A stretch of 13,296 bases of DNA from Phycisphaeraceae bacterium. Lineage in GTDB: Bacteria; Planctomycetota; Phycisphaerae; Phycisphaerales; Phycisphaeraceae. The DNA lies in contig JADZCW010000308.1 of assembly GCA_020851395.1 (NCBI GenBank), forward strand, positions 1-13,296, given 5' to 3'. Each line of letters opens with the position of its first letter. Within the stretch, counting starts at the first letter, position 1. Below the pieces are notes generated by a model. The model searched no databases and had not been told where the DNA came from. It saw nothing but the letters and a program-made list of their open reading frames with translations. Both the position numbers and the translations under genes were made by a program. Shown here piece by piece: positions 13,026-13,296 of this stretch.

Positions 13026-13292
13026 ATGATTGCCGCAGAAAAGAAGAGCCAGATCATCGCCTCGCACCGCCGCCATGATAAAGACTCCGGCTCGCCCGAG
13101 ACCCAGGTGGCGGTGCTCACCGAGCGGATCAACACGCTGACCGAGCACTTCCGCACGCACAGGCACGACTTCGCCTCGCGGCGCGGCCTGCTCCAGATGG
13201 TCAGCAACCGCAACCGGCTGCTGCAGTACCTCTCGCGGACCGATCGCCCGCGCTACCTGGACCTGATCAGCAAGCTCGGCCTGCGCAAGTAA
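13026..13292 (+). CDS. rpsO: 30S ribosomal protein S15
   Basis: This complete 88-residue S15 is a primary 16S rRNA binding protein of the small subunit platform. Family features are DSGSPETQVAVLTERINTL (20-38), the segment HFRTHRHDFASRRGLLQMVSNRNRLLQYLS (41-70), where conserved residues bind the 16S rRNA three-way junction, and the ending YLDLISKLGLRK. The length is close to the usual 88-89 residues. The ATG at 13026 is preceded by AGGA at 10 bases, a weak and distant ribosome binding site. In many bacteria pnp (polynucleotide phosphorylase) follows rpsO; the window ends 4 bases after the stop, so this cannot be checked. Confidence 0.98.
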   Translation: MIAAEKKSQIIASHRRHDKDSGSPETQVAVLTERINTLTEHFRTHRHDFASRRGLLQMVSNRNRLLQYLSRTDRPRYLDLISKLGLRK

Positions 13293-13296
13293 ACCA

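Overview
The window looks like a chromosomal segment of a GC-rich planctomycete, possibly class Phycisphaerae. The pointers are a secreted glycoside hydrolase that carries both a dockerin-type calcium repeat (with the DINPF motif common in this group) and a C-terminal PEP-CTERM sorting signal, the general GC richness, and the mix of housekeeping genes. This placement comes from family knowledge and was not tested by a database search. No phage, insertion sequence, CRISPR array, tRNA or rRNA was seen.

Layout, left to right. The end of a ParB-like gene (1-78) is followed by a small two-helix membrane protein (180-383, +). Next is a PPK2-type polyphosphate kinase (450-1262, -). After a 371-base gap comes the large secreted GH5-like/dockerin/PEP-CTERM protein (1634-3874, +), a strong terminator and a three-helix membrane protein (4086-4457, +). 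argC (4571-5587, -) and an Hsp20 chaperone (5942-6376, +) diverge from a repeat-rich intergenic region. A CNNM/CorC-type membrane protein (6471-7814, -) lies downstream of pfkA (7862-8956, -) on the same strand and may be co-transcribed with it. An Rrf2-family regulator with an IscR-like three-cysteine cluster (9088-9570, +) diverges from pfkA. serA (9778-11418, -) follows hemL (11473-12801, -), and rpsO (13026-13292, +) closes the window.

Functionally this is mostly core metabolism: glycolysis (pfkA), serine (serA), arginine (argC), tetrapyrrole (hemL), polyphosphate (ppk2), protein quality control (Hsp20) and ribosomes (rpsO). The one accessory-looking gene is the secreted carbohydrate-active enzyme. 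I found no new multi-gene system.

The most interesting signals are non-coding. (1) Three copies of a 23-base GTAG-plus-hairpin element, of REP/BIME architecture, sit in two intergenic spaces between convergent genes, with a compensatory stem change between copies. (2) A correctly spaced sigma-54 -24/-12 motif precedes the Hsp20 gene, with an inverted repeat about 94 bases upstream of the predicted start. (3) Two oppositely oriented arrays of a GGGGTAC/T heptamer, each with G-quadruplex potential, lie upstream of argC. Very long open frames antisense to serA/hemL, corC and argC are GC-driven shadows and are not annotated.
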